42,629 nucleotides of DNA from Nemertoderma westbladi (lineage: Eukaryota; Xenacoelomorpha; Nemertodermatida; Nemertodermatidae), in the NCBI GenBank assembly GCA_032718475.1, contig JAUCBJ010003956.1:1-42629 (forward strand), in the 5' to 3' direction. A model generated the notes under the pieces. The model worked only from the letters and a program-made list of their open reading frames with translations, was not told the origin of the DNA and made no database searches. The position numbers and the translations under genes were made by a program. Positions 1 to 8,308 of the stretch are shown piece by piece. Each line of letters begins with the position of its first letter. The first letter of the stretch is position 1.

Positions 1-210
1 GTGTACATATGATTTATTTATTTATTTCAACCAATATAATGTCATATCCATAAAATAGGTGGTAATCCCGAAATTATGATCCCGTTTAAACTCTAATGTG
101 TTATGTGCTAACTAATAATAATAATGTGTAATTTATTAAAATTAGACGGTAGAAAGTCCAAGTTTCCCATCTAAGTCTCGTATATGCACGGAGTACTTTA
201 GTATTTACTT
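1..210. other. AT-rich flank, no gene seen
   Basis: AT-rich sequence with a short ATTT microsatellite near position 12. I see no coding potential and no recognisable element. It runs directly into the 25-bp array. Confidence 0.6.
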
Positions 211-1738
211 ACCGACACAGGTGCAGACACTGGTGAGCGACACAGGTGCAGACACTGGTGACCGACACAGGTGCAGACACTGGTGATCGACAAGGTGCAG
301 ACACTGGTGTGGTGACCGACACAGGTGCAGACACTGGTGACCGACACAGGTGCAGACACTGGTAACCGACTCAGGTGCAGACTCTGTTGACCGACACAGG
401 TGCAGACACTGGTGACAGACACAGGTGCAGACACTGATGACTGACACAGGTGCAGGCAGACACTGGTGACCGACTCAGGTGCAGACACTGGTGATCGACA
501 CAGGTGCAGACACTGGTGACCGACACAGGTGCAGACACTGGTGACCGACACAGGTGCAGACACTGGTGACCGATACAGGTGCAGACACTGGTGATCGACA
601 CACGTGCAGACACTGGTGACGACACAGGTGCAGACACTAGTGACCGACACAGGTGCAGACACTGGTGACCGACACAGGTGCAGACACTGGTGACCGACAC
701 AGGTGCAGACACTGGTGATCGACACAGGTGCAGACACTGGTGACCGACACAGGTGCAGACACTGGTGACCGACTCAGGTGCAGACACTGGTGACCGACAC
801 AGGTGCAGACACTGGTAACCGACTCAGGTGCAGACACTGGTAACCGACTCAGGTGCAGACACTGGTGACCGACACAGATGCAGACACTGGTGACCGACAC
901 AGGTGCAGACACTGGTGACCGACACAGGTGCAGACACTGGTGACCGACACAGGTGCAGACACTGGTTACCGACTCAGGTGCAGACACTGGTGATCGACAC
1001 GGGTGCAGACACTGGTGACCGGCACAGGTGCAGACACTGGTGACCGACACAGGTGCAGACACTGGTGACCGACTCAGGTGCAGACACTGGTGATCGACAC
1101 AGGTGCAGACACTGGTGACCGACACAGGTGCAGACAGTGGTGACCGACACAGGTGCAGACACTGGTGACCGACTCAGGTGCAGACACTGGTGATCGACAC
1201 AGGTGCAGACACTGGTGACCGACACAGGTGCAGACACTGGTAACCGTCTCAGGTGCAGACACTGGTGACCGACACAGATGCAGACACTGGTGACCGACAC
1301 AGGTGCAGACACTGGTGACCGACACAGGTGCAGACACTGGTGACCGACTCAGGTGCAGACACTGGTGATCGACACAGGTGAAGACACTGGTGACCGACAC
1401 AGGTGCAGACACAGGTGACCCACACAGGTGCAGACACTGGTGATCGACACAGGTGCAGACACTGGTGACCGTCACAGGTGCAGACACTGGTGACCGACAC
1501 AGGTGCAGACACTGGTGACCGACACTGGTGCAGACACTGGTGACCGGCACAGGTGCAGACACTGGTGATCGACACAGGTGCAGACACTGGTGACCGACAC
1601 AGGTGCAGACACTGGTGACCGTCACAGGTGCAGACACTGGTGACCGACACAGGTGCAGACACTGGTGACCGACACAGGTGCAGACACTGGTGACCATCAC
1701 AGGTGCAGGCACTGGTGACCGACACAGGTGCAGACACT
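211..1738. repeat. 25-bp minisatellite, about 61 copies
   Basis: A head-to-tail array with the core unit GACCGACACAGGTGCAGACA plus CTGGT (25 bp). Variants show GATCGACA, AACCGACTC and GTGACCGTC. Each unit carries CAGGTG, an E-box core (CACCTG on the other strand). Because 25 is not a multiple of 3 and the unit has no stop on the minus strand, all three minus frames stay open for hundreds of bases. The long Cys/His/Ser-rich reading frames there are therefore artefacts of the repeat. A degenerate extra monomer lies at about 1794-1830, outside the main array. Confidence 0.97.
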
Positions 1739-2513
1739 TTTTGAAAACGACACGAAATTGAAATGTCTTTCGTTCCGTTATGCCATCCCTGGACACATGT
1801 GCCGACACTGCACTGGTGGCCGACATTGGTATATAACATAAGTAAATATAATTATATAAGATACATACACGGGTAGATGACACCGGCCTTCTTGGTGAGA
1901 ATGAAGCAATACGTCGACTCGACTGTACTCACGGACGCTCTGGTGTTGTGGTATTCAAGATAGGTGTGGATTAAGATGTGGCTGATTTCGTGTTATCGTC
2001 AGCTTCAATCACATTAGAAATTGCCCCCTGATAAATAAAGAATATAATGCAAATAATAATATAAGATACACCCCCGGGTGGGGTAAACGGAGAATAACGT
2101 AAAAATGAATAAACAGGTAAATAAATAAAGTTTTTAGCCAGTGGCGAGTTGAGCGGGGTATGGGTACGAGGTACGTGTGGTAGCGCAGGCTGTCGGCAGC
2201 AGTCACCACAAGAGACACAGGTACAACCTTCTGATAAAGGATGGAAGGGAGTTTTGTTTGTGAAAATTTTGTGGTGATATTTTGTGGCAAAAATTATAAA
2301 TAAAAGAAAACAGAAAGAGTTTGTTTTGTATATTTCGTAGAGAAAGTTGGCCAACGAAGTAAGATTTTTCTAATAGTATATGTGAATGAACTAACAACTA
2401 CTTTCTCAGTTCCATGTTTCCGAAACCCGTCGAATAATGGTACGAATGCCTCACCGGCATTCCACTGATTGAGCTTCTTGGTTCCCCCACTTACAATCAT
2501 GAAGACACTATCT
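1739..2513. other. Non-coding flank with a short direct repeat
   Basis: AT-rich sequence after the array. The string ATATAAGATACA followed by a CGGGT-containing tract occurs at 1854 and again at 2059, so part of this stretch is probably an old dispersed repeat. The minus-strand open frames (1971-2354, 2294-2500) resemble no family I know. Confidence 0.4.
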
Positions 2514-2754
2514 TCAGTCTTTGTGTGGTGTTTTTGAACCTATAAAATAAAACGTTTTTACAGTAAAATATCGTTTTTTTTAGTTACGAACATAGTATTT
2601 TATAATCTAGGAAGATTATAATTAGCAATTATTATTTCGAAATAAACTAACAAAATTTGCGAATTGTTCGGCGTATCGTCTCCTATATCTTACCAACTGC
2701 TCCCCAGACAGTTTCCCACTCCGCTGTTTCCCTCATGTTGGTGCACTGTTTGTC
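2514..2754 (-). CDS. Possible last two exons of an unidentified gene
   Basis: On the minus strand a 61-bp candidate exon (2754 to 2694) sits between a good acceptor (CCGCAG) and a good donor (GTAAGA). It reads 20 codons beginning DKQCTNMRETAE and leaves one extra base. A second acceptor (TTTATTTTATAG) ends at 2540. Joining 2694 to 2539 keeps the frame for nine more codons to a TGA at 2514-2516, and the intron would be 154 bp. A second frame is also open across both exons, and there is a competing donor (GTAAGT) just downstream. No family is recognised and no upstream exons were found. This is a splice-signal argument only. Confidence 0.22.
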
Positions 2755-3635
2755 CTGCGGGATGGAATGTATAATAATTATAAACAAGCAAATTAAACAG
2801 AGTAGGCCTATATTATTTTTCTATACCATCGTATAATTCTTTTTATTTAATTTTTTTAATGAGGTAAATGCAATAATGCTGTAATGTTAGATATCTACTT
2901 AGACTGTAGACTCTTAGATGCATGAGAGTTTAAGTAAGATCTAGGTCAAAATTATGATTAGTAAAAATTCTAACCTATATTGGACCGGTGAGTGCCGATT
3001 GCCAGATTCTCCTTTTTACGGACTTTCGTCGACCTCTTTATCAGCACCTTTATCTATTGGGTCAATTCAGTTTTCCTACTGACATCGGTTGTTTTTAATC
3101 GCTTCGAATTTAAATTTGCGATCTTTCTTCCCATTAGATCTGCCGACTAGGAATTACAACTTACAAGATGTATTAGAGTCCTCGTTTATGTTTATCTCTA
3201 CTAATAGAAACAAACTCGTCGCGGTGGATACTAGAGGCCTTGCAGGGCAGGTAGCAACGTGGTATACACCGGGTCAACCTCAAGTGGGCCAGAACCGAAA
3301 GCACCCGTGCAGGCAAAACCATCACTCGCCGTCTCCTCCTCCTCGCATAGTGTTAACGGTAAACATTCGAAACCGGCGCCATCGTTTGCTTCTTCAGGGA
3401 ACCCCCAGTAAACATAATTCCATCAACATCCATTATAAATATATACAAAGAATAAATACAGCCTTTTAGCCCATTTATTAGTTAGCCTACAATTTACACA
3501 TCCACAGAACCAGGTCAATTAAAATAAAATTATACATATCGAGGTAAGTCTGTCACATACGGTCTGACGGAGGCCCACAGCGGCCAGGCGGCCATACGTA
3601 AAATCTTTAATTTCATAAAAACTGACTGTGACTGT
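2755..3635. other. No recognisable gene
   Basis: AT-rich sequence with one TAGGCCTA palindrome at 2803. A plus-strand open frame at 3089-3469 begins with TTG rather than ATG and has no family resemblance, so I do not call it a gene. Confidence 0.4.
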
Positions 3636-3825
3636 GACTCACTGAGGCATAGACTATGCCTCACTGAGGCATAGACTATGCCTCACTGAGGCATAGACTA
3701 TGACTCACTGAGGCATAGACTATGCCTCACTGAGGCATAGACTATGCCTCACTGAGGCACTGAGGCATAGACTATGCCTCACTGAGTCGTAGTCTATGCC
3801 TCAGTGAGGCATAGACTATGCCTCA
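3636..3825. repeat. 22-bp self-complementary minisatellite
   Basis: Tandem units built on CTCACTGAGGCATAGACTAT plus GC. Within each unit GAGGCATAG and CTATGCCTC form a near-perfect dyad around one central base. At about 3786-3820 the units flip orientation (AGTCTATGCCTCAGTGAGGC). Each unit can form a small hairpin, and the array can fold on itself. Confidence 0.93.
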
Positions 3826-3920
3826 ATAAATAAAGTAAAATAAAGTACAATTAATTAAAATTAAATACAAATAAATAAGTATTAATAAATAAAAGAGCTG
3901 CGGTGTCACTTATGACACCC

Positions 3921-4226
3921 TCTTGCTCCTCTCTGCGACAGTTGGACAACACTGATGACCCATTGTGTGTCAGGGCGCTAATCAGTCTGATTAATTAGGA
4001 TAATCAATTAAACCCTAATTATGAGTCATATGACACCTGTTAGGGTTTAATTGTACTAATTAATTGATGACACCTGTCAATTAGGGTCTAATTAGCCTAA
4101 TTGGGAGGTGTCACCCAGACAGTCTGGCGCCAATGACACCCAATGACACCCATAGGGTGATAATTGGGTGTCATATGACACCCAATGGGTGTCAGTGAGG
4201 TCCAAGTGTCGCAGAGAGGACCAAGA
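3921..4226. mobile_element. 306-bp foldback/MITE-like element
   Basis: Left arm 3921-3972 and right arm 4226-4176 are inverted copies over about 51 bp, starting TCTTGSTCCTCTCTGCGACA with scattered mismatches. The sequence is CCC on each side (3918-3920 and 4227-4229), possibly a 3-bp target duplication. The interior is filled with TGACACC/GGTGTCA words and has a 24-bp perfect palindrome at 4163-4186 centred on TCATATGA. There is no coding capacity, so it would be a non-autonomous element. Confidence 0.75.
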
Positions 4227-4247
4227 CCCTACTACTAACGCATTCTG

Positions 4248-4592
4248 ATGGATGACTACCATCTGTTTGCACCGCGAAAGGTAGTTGCATTAATATTGAA
4301 AATTGTAGACGTAACTGGTAGAATATCTCGAATCGGAAATAAACTCACAAGGCAAACTTACTTTTCGAAGGGGCCTAATTTTTTATTGCACATTGATGGT
4401 TGGGATAAACTGAAACCATTTGGATTGACAGTGCACGGATCTGTGGATGGATATAGTCGAAAGATTGTTTGAAGCGTCGTTGTTAGAAGCCTCACATTGT
4501 TAGAAGCGATAAAGGCACCGAAAATGTTAACGTCGAAGCAATACATCGATATTTCAGATCCTTCAATGATGACCAATTATTACAGAAGTGCT
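4248..4592 (+). pseudogene. Integrase-like (rve/DDE) transposase remnant
   Basis: The first frame (4248-4472) ends with the signature GPNFLLHIDGWDKLKPFG, then VHGSVDGYSRKIV. This is the start of the integrase-type catalytic core seen in a large family of animal DDE transposases; HIDG holds the first catalytic Asp. After a stop and a small local duplication (TTGTTAGAAGC), another frame gives RSDKGTENVNVEAIHRYFRS, the segment with the second catalytic Asp and the conserved GTEN. About 30 residues expected between the two blocks are missing. The third catalytic residue is not present before an ATTT-rich tract. The copy is clearly dead. The exact transposon superfamily is not determined. Confidence 0.72.
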
Positions 4593-4784
4593 CAGTATTT
4601 ATTTTTTATTTATTTATTTATCAAGGCTCTCAGTATTTATAAAAAAAATTTAAGTGAATTAAAAGTTAAATACGTACATTTGGGTTTAATTTATAGTCAT
4701 AAATGACATCACTGTCATAAGGGGGGCGGGGTGTGGGGGGGGGGGGGTGGTTGTATCCTCTGACATATTCTCATAACTGAGCCT

Positions 4785-4805
4785 CGTGCTGCGCGAAGGA
4801 CCCAC
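4785..4805. repeat. Dispersed 21-bp motif, copy 1
   Basis: CGTGCTGCGCGAAGG followed by a CCCAC core recurs at 23636-23656 with one mismatch. It looks like the end of a dispersed element. A G-rich tract (4721-4750) lies just upstream. Confidence 0.5.
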
Positions 4806-4970
4806 AAATGTTTTTCAACTGTAACCGGGTATCTTTTACCTGATATTATAACACTGTTTTTAAACAATATAAGCAATAATTCCGTTTAAAATAACAGTTA
4901 TTTATATGACAAATTAATAAAATTACGAACAAACAATCACGAAAACTGACCGATATTACAAAGAAAAATA

Positions 4971-4976
4971 TTTATT
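4971..4976 (-). promoter_or_regulatory. Poly(A) signal AATAAA (minus strand)
   Basis: AATAAA on the minus strand lies about 120 bp past the stop codon of the HECT-like fragment. That is a plausible distance for its 3' end, although the region is AT-rich and chance occurrence is possible. Confidence 0.3.
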
Positions 4977-5092
4977 GATGAATTAAAAATTATAATCTAA
5001 TCATGTATATAAGTGTAGAGGTACAGTGTTCTAACAGTTAATTGCAGTATCTAAACAGTTACATTGTCTAAACTAACAGTAATACAGTATTC

Positions 5093-5430
5093 TCAAGGCA
5101 ATGCAAACCCCAATGTATTCAACATATCCTCCATGAGACGGTCACAGAATACTTTGCTGGGCCCCAACAAATAACGGCCATTTATCGGAAAATGAATTGT
5201 TAACGCACATGTGTCCGCATGTACACGTCTTGCGCAATCTGATGTACGGTAAAATTCTAACTTTCCTTCACCTTAAAAAATAGGAAACCGAGACCCCGAA
5301 CCGAACTGAAGCACATCACCCAAAGTAAGTGTGATTGAATTAATCCCTCCTTTGAGCAAGTCATTGACATCGGCTTTCATCGACATTACGTATTTACATA
5401 GGATGTACCGGTACCATGAACTACAGTATA
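5093..5430 (-). pseudogene. HECT E3 ubiquitin ligase C-lobe fragment
   Basis: A minus-strand frame reads about 110 residues to a TGA at 5093-5095. It contains TLGDVLQFGSGSRFP, matching the HECT C-lobe pattern L-x-x-V-L-x-F-x-(T/S)-G. After GEGKLEFYR comes HADTCALTIHFPIN, matching the loop around the catalytic thioester Cys (T-C). The end, RLMEDMLNTLGFALP, fits the usual HECT C-terminal helix and GF. An in-frame TAA at 5273-5275 interrupts it between FPIF and GEGK. That TAA lies in a pyrimidine-rich tract ending AAG, so a 3' splice site is an alternative reading. Upstream exons would have to pass the adjacent 22-bp array and then run antisense to COPS8, so a truncated dead copy is more likely than a working gene. 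The resemblance comes from motif memory, not a search. Confidence 0.55.
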
Positions 5431-5457
5431 AAGTATACAGTTACCACCCTTTGCAGA

Positions 5458-5896
5458 ATTGTCACTCGGGTGATAAATAATTGTCACCCGTGTGACAAAT
5501 AATTGTCACCCGTGTGACAAATAATTGTCACCCGTGTGACAAATAATTGTCACCCGGGTGATAAATAATTGTCACCCGGGTGATAAATAATTGTCAACCG
5601 GGTGACAAATAATTGTCACCCGGGTGATAAATAATTGTCACCCGGGTGATAAATAATTGTCACCCGGGTGACAAATAATTGTCACCCGGGTGATAAATAA
5701 TTGTCACCCGGGTGATAAATAATTGTCACCCGGGTGACAAAGAATTGTCACCCGGGTGATAAATAATTGTCACCCGGGTGATAAATAATTGTCACCCGGG
5801 TGATAAATAATTGTCACCCGGGTGATAAATAATTGTCACCCGGGTGATAAATAATTGTCACCCGGGTGATAAATAATTGTCACCCGGGTGACAAAT
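5458..5896. repeat. 22-bp self-complementary minisatellite, about 20 copies
   Basis: The unit is GTCACCCGGGTGATAAATAATT. Its core TCACCCGGGTGA is a perfect palindrome containing a SmaI site. Units with TGAC instead of TGAT extend the palindrome to TTGTCACCCGGGTGACAA. Early units (about 5480-5545) have CCCGTGTGAC and later ones CCCGGGTGAT, a gradient that records unidirectional spread of the later variant. Confidence 0.96.
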
Positions 5897-6395
5897 ATAA
5901 AAAATCTGAAATTAAGTGGCCACAATCAGCCACGGTATTTTTCTGTGGACATAATTTGGCGTTCCATTACGCCTAATTCTGATAATATTTTAAAAGTGAG
6001 ATAACTTTTCATTCCGTAAGCAATTTTTTTTCTTATGAGGTGAAATGTCATTATATTTTTGCAAGGAATTCAGTGGTATAAATTTTAAAATACGATAATT
6101 TTGTATCGAATACGCTTAGCATTCATATTTTTTCCTATGTTAGTCTATGAGGAAAATGCAGCTAGATTGGTTCTGGCGACGCCAAATTTTGGCGTTCAAA
6201 AGGACAAAATCGGGCGTTGTGCAGTTGTGTGCGCTGTGCTGTAGTAAAGTCCTTCCTGTACAGCAGTCAGGCAGTAGTAGTAGGCCTATCCCAGTATCCT
6301 GAATCCTATTTCAGCAGAGCCCAGAGCAGTTCAGTATTTTGTACTTCATAAAAAATCACGATAGTGAGAATCTACACTGTCGTCGGTTGGCGGCG
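5897..6395. other. COPS8 upstream region
   Basis: About 500 bp between the array and the COPS8 start. The distal half is AT-rich. From about 6170 the sequence becomes more GC-rich and repeats TTGGCG-type words. One TAGGCCTA occurs at 6281. No TATA box is obvious at a convincing position. The transcription start cannot be placed from sequence. Confidence 0.4.
6180..6194. promoter_or_regulatory. E2F-like inverted pair upstream of COPS8
   Basis: CGCCAAATTTTGGCG is a dyad with one central mismatch. Each half resembles an E2F half-site (TTTTGGCG). It lies about 200 bp before the COPS8 start codon. This is a motif match only. Confidence 0.25.
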
Positions 6396-7028
6396 ATGGT
6401 CACATCGGAAAATCGCACGATGCAAGTTGACGAGGAAACCCCCGAAAATATCGCGGATAATTCTGTGATCGTCAACGAGAAAACGGTGGCCGAACTGGAA
6501 GCGAAAGAGTTGAGTTCCTCCCCCAGCAACAAATGTCCGGTGGAAGTGTACGCCCAACTACTAGTCAGTTACCTTATAGATGGTGATGCCACAAACGCAA
6601 GGTTTCTATGGAAACGAATTCCTACTAACGTGAAGGAAGAGAACGCTGAGTTGTCTGCGATTTGGTCGGTTGGGAGGAGCGTGTGGCGACGCGAACTGTC
6701 TGCGGTGTACTCCTCCGCTGGTGCGTCATCATGGTCGCCTCAGATAGAACCCTTAATGCGCCTCCTAGCGGTACGGACCCGCGAGAGAGTGGCCGCTCTG
6801 GTCGCCAAGGCCTACGGATCCATTCGGCTGGATCGATTGAGCGAGATGCTGGGATTGTCGACGGGAACTACCCGGGAACTGGTTGCCGAGCGCGGTTGGC
6901 GACTAGACCCCACCGACACTCTGGTACTACCGGTCCACACAGACTCACAGACAGACACCGATACTTCGGTTACTAACTGTGAGACACTAAACCGACTCAC
7001 AGGGCTCGTATGCTTCTTTGAGAATTAA
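6396..7028 (+). CDS. COPS8: COP9 signalosome complex subunit 8 (CSN8)
   Basis: The product is the smallest core subunit of the COP9 signalosome, which removes NEDD8 from cullins and so resets cullin-RING ubiquitin ligases in nucleus and cytoplasm. The protein is 210 residues, essentially the family's normal length. Recognisable stretches are VYAQLLVSYLIDGDATNARF, LWKRIP, then AIWSVGRSVWRRE, the PCI winged-helix part LDRLSEMLGLSTGTTRELV, and the family ending LNRLTGLVCFFEN. I chose the ATG at 6396 because it has a strong start context (GGCGGCGATGG) and gives the expected length. The open frame extends upstream to 6339 but contains no earlier ATG. The N-terminus (about 45 residues, acidic) is diverged. 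The whole coding region is a single exon with no frameshift or stop, unlike the multi-exon vertebrate gene. It is either a natural intron loss or a conserved retrocopy. AATAAA lies 50 bp after the stop. Confidence 0.95.
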   Translation: MVTSENRTMQVDEETPENIADNSVIVNEKTVAELEAKELSSSPSNKCPVEVYAQLLVSYLIDGDATNARFLWKRIPTNVKEENAELSAIWSVGRSVWRRELSAVYSSAGASSWSPQIEPLMRLLAVRTRERVAALVAKAYGSIRLDRLSEMLGLSTGTTRELVAERGWRLDPTDTLVLPVHTDSQTDTDTSVTNCETLNRLTGLVCFFEN

Positions 7029-7077
7029 CTTTTTCCATATTTACAATTACGATCTACGGATCCGCCACTGTCCTTCT

Positions 7078-7083
7078 AATAAA
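7078..7083 (+). promoter_or_regulatory. COPS8 poly(A) signal
   Basis: AATAAA starts 50 bp after the COPS8 stop codon, on the same strand. Confidence 0.6.
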
Positions 7084-7150
7084 TACATTATTATTATTAT
7101 AATATGACGCAATGTTATTCAGTAATATTTCCCAAAATGTTTTTGTTATA

Positions 7151-7308
7151 CCCGCCGCACACTAGAGATGCAAGATGCAAAAATCGTTCCCGACGTACAC
7201 TAGAGATACAAGATGCATCGTATTTTATTTTATATATTATACTTTGATTATATTAATGTATATTTCAAAGAATTTATCATGCATCTTGCATCTCTAGTGC
7301 GCGCCGGG
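7151..7308. mobile_element. ~160-bp MITE-like inverted-repeat element
   Basis: CCCGCCGCACACTAGAGATG at the left end (7151-7180) is matched in inverted form at 7280-7308, giving arms of about 29 bp that share ACTAGAGATGCAAGATGCA. A third, internal copy of ACTAGAGATACAAGATGCAT lies at 7199-7218. The interior is AT-rich and non-coding. It sits 70 bp past the COPS8 poly(A) signal. Confidence 0.75.
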
Positions 7309-7596
7309 CCTAATATGTTTCCATTTAGGGTGCTACTGCTAACTCAAACTATATCACTACTTGTAGGGCAAAAACACTGAGACGGGATCTATAATTCCAG
7401 TTCTCTAAATAATATCGGACACCGGCACCTCTACCGCACAGTGTAGTTTCGTAAATAACGCTTGAATGCCAAAAAATATGAAATAAGCGACATTCATTCA
7501 CATTCACATCAATCCTGTAATTATTTCATCATTTAAATGGCCTATTATAATTATAAATGGTGTTGGTGTATACGTGTTGTATTACCGCTAGACAGC
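7309..7596. other. No feature recognised
   Basis: AT-rich intergenic DNA. I see no coding signal or repeat beyond an isolated short open frame. Confidence 0.4.
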
Positions 7597-8308
7597 TCAC
7601 TCCCGAATTAGGATCAAACTCCCGTTGCTATGGTCAAAATTCCTTTGGTACTTTGGTAAATAAAATAACTGTAGCGGACTCCACACAATTTTTTAAATAA
7701 TCTTTAATATGATTAACTTATGTATCGATAGTTGTAACGATATTAACTTCCAATGTCAATAAAATACCAAATACGCTACTAAAACTACATAAATACTAAA
7801 ATATGCCCGTTGTTATGGTAACAACAGAATAATGACTTCGCTTGTGATAATGAATGTTGACTATGTAACATATTGATATGCATCTGTAATAGATATAAAA
7901 TGTTTCCGATTCAATTTTCACATATTTAATAATATTTTTGGTTGCCATGGCAACAATAAATGACACGATTGGCTGGCAAATTATGGTCTGAACATAGCAA
8001 CATCTGAGGTACTTGATCCTGAATTGGTTTCTTTTTAAAATGATAATTGGGTAGATAAAGGGTCTTCTTTCCCGCTAATTTAAATAAATGGTGATTACTG
8101 ATGCATTTCTCCCTTAACGGGCTTCTTCAGAGTAATTTAAAATCTATCTACCCAATTATCTAATTCTTAATGGCATTTTTCCGGGAGGCATGTCGTCTTA
8201 AGTAAAATGATAGTAACCATATTTAAACTGAAGAAACATTATAGGTGATATTATTTTCTTATTACCTAGGATACAGGACAACTGCTTTTCCACTTCAATG
8301 CCGAATCT
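7597..8308 (-). repeat. 3' region of a multicopy element, copy 1
   Basis: This segment begins TCACTCCCGAATTAGGATCA and is repeated at 11377-11883 with high identity. In minus-strand orientation it is the 3' non-coding tail of the pseudogene that follows, plus its last few codons. Differences from copy 2 are a ~30-bp extra stretch near 7710-7740 and a 167-bp extra segment at 8046-8212. It holds the X-box-like words GTTGCTATGGTCAA (7624), GTTGTTATGGTAAC (7809-7822) and the perfect palindrome GTTGCCATGGCAAC (7941-7954). Confidence 0.85.
8042..8160. repeat. Inverted repeat inside copy 1, absent from copy 2
   Basis: GATAATTGGGTAGATA (8042-8057) and its exact complement (8145-8160) bound 87 bp of spacer with a further CCCG/CGGG pairing. 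The larger segment missing from copy 2 is flanked by AAAATGATA at 8037-8045 and 8204-8212. The difference is therefore either an insertion with a 9-bp duplication or a deletion in copy 2 through microhomology. Confidence 0.6.

Noticed and set aside
198-1883. Long minus-strand Cys/His/Ser-rich open frames across the 25-bp array
   Set aside because: They are the three frames of a stop-free 25-bp repeat, with alternative starts and no unique domain. No zinc-finger spacing is preserved beyond the repeat itself.
3089-3469. 126-residue plus-strand frame
   Set aside because: It starts at TTG, its first ATG is about 32 codons in, and I see no family or splice support.
211-5896. Tandem repeats considered as a CRISPR array
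   Set aside because: Units are contiguous with no unique spacers, and the genome is clearly animal.
6339-6395. COPS8 start at 6339
   Set aside because: The codon there is TTG; the ATG at 6396 has a strong start context and gives the usual family length.
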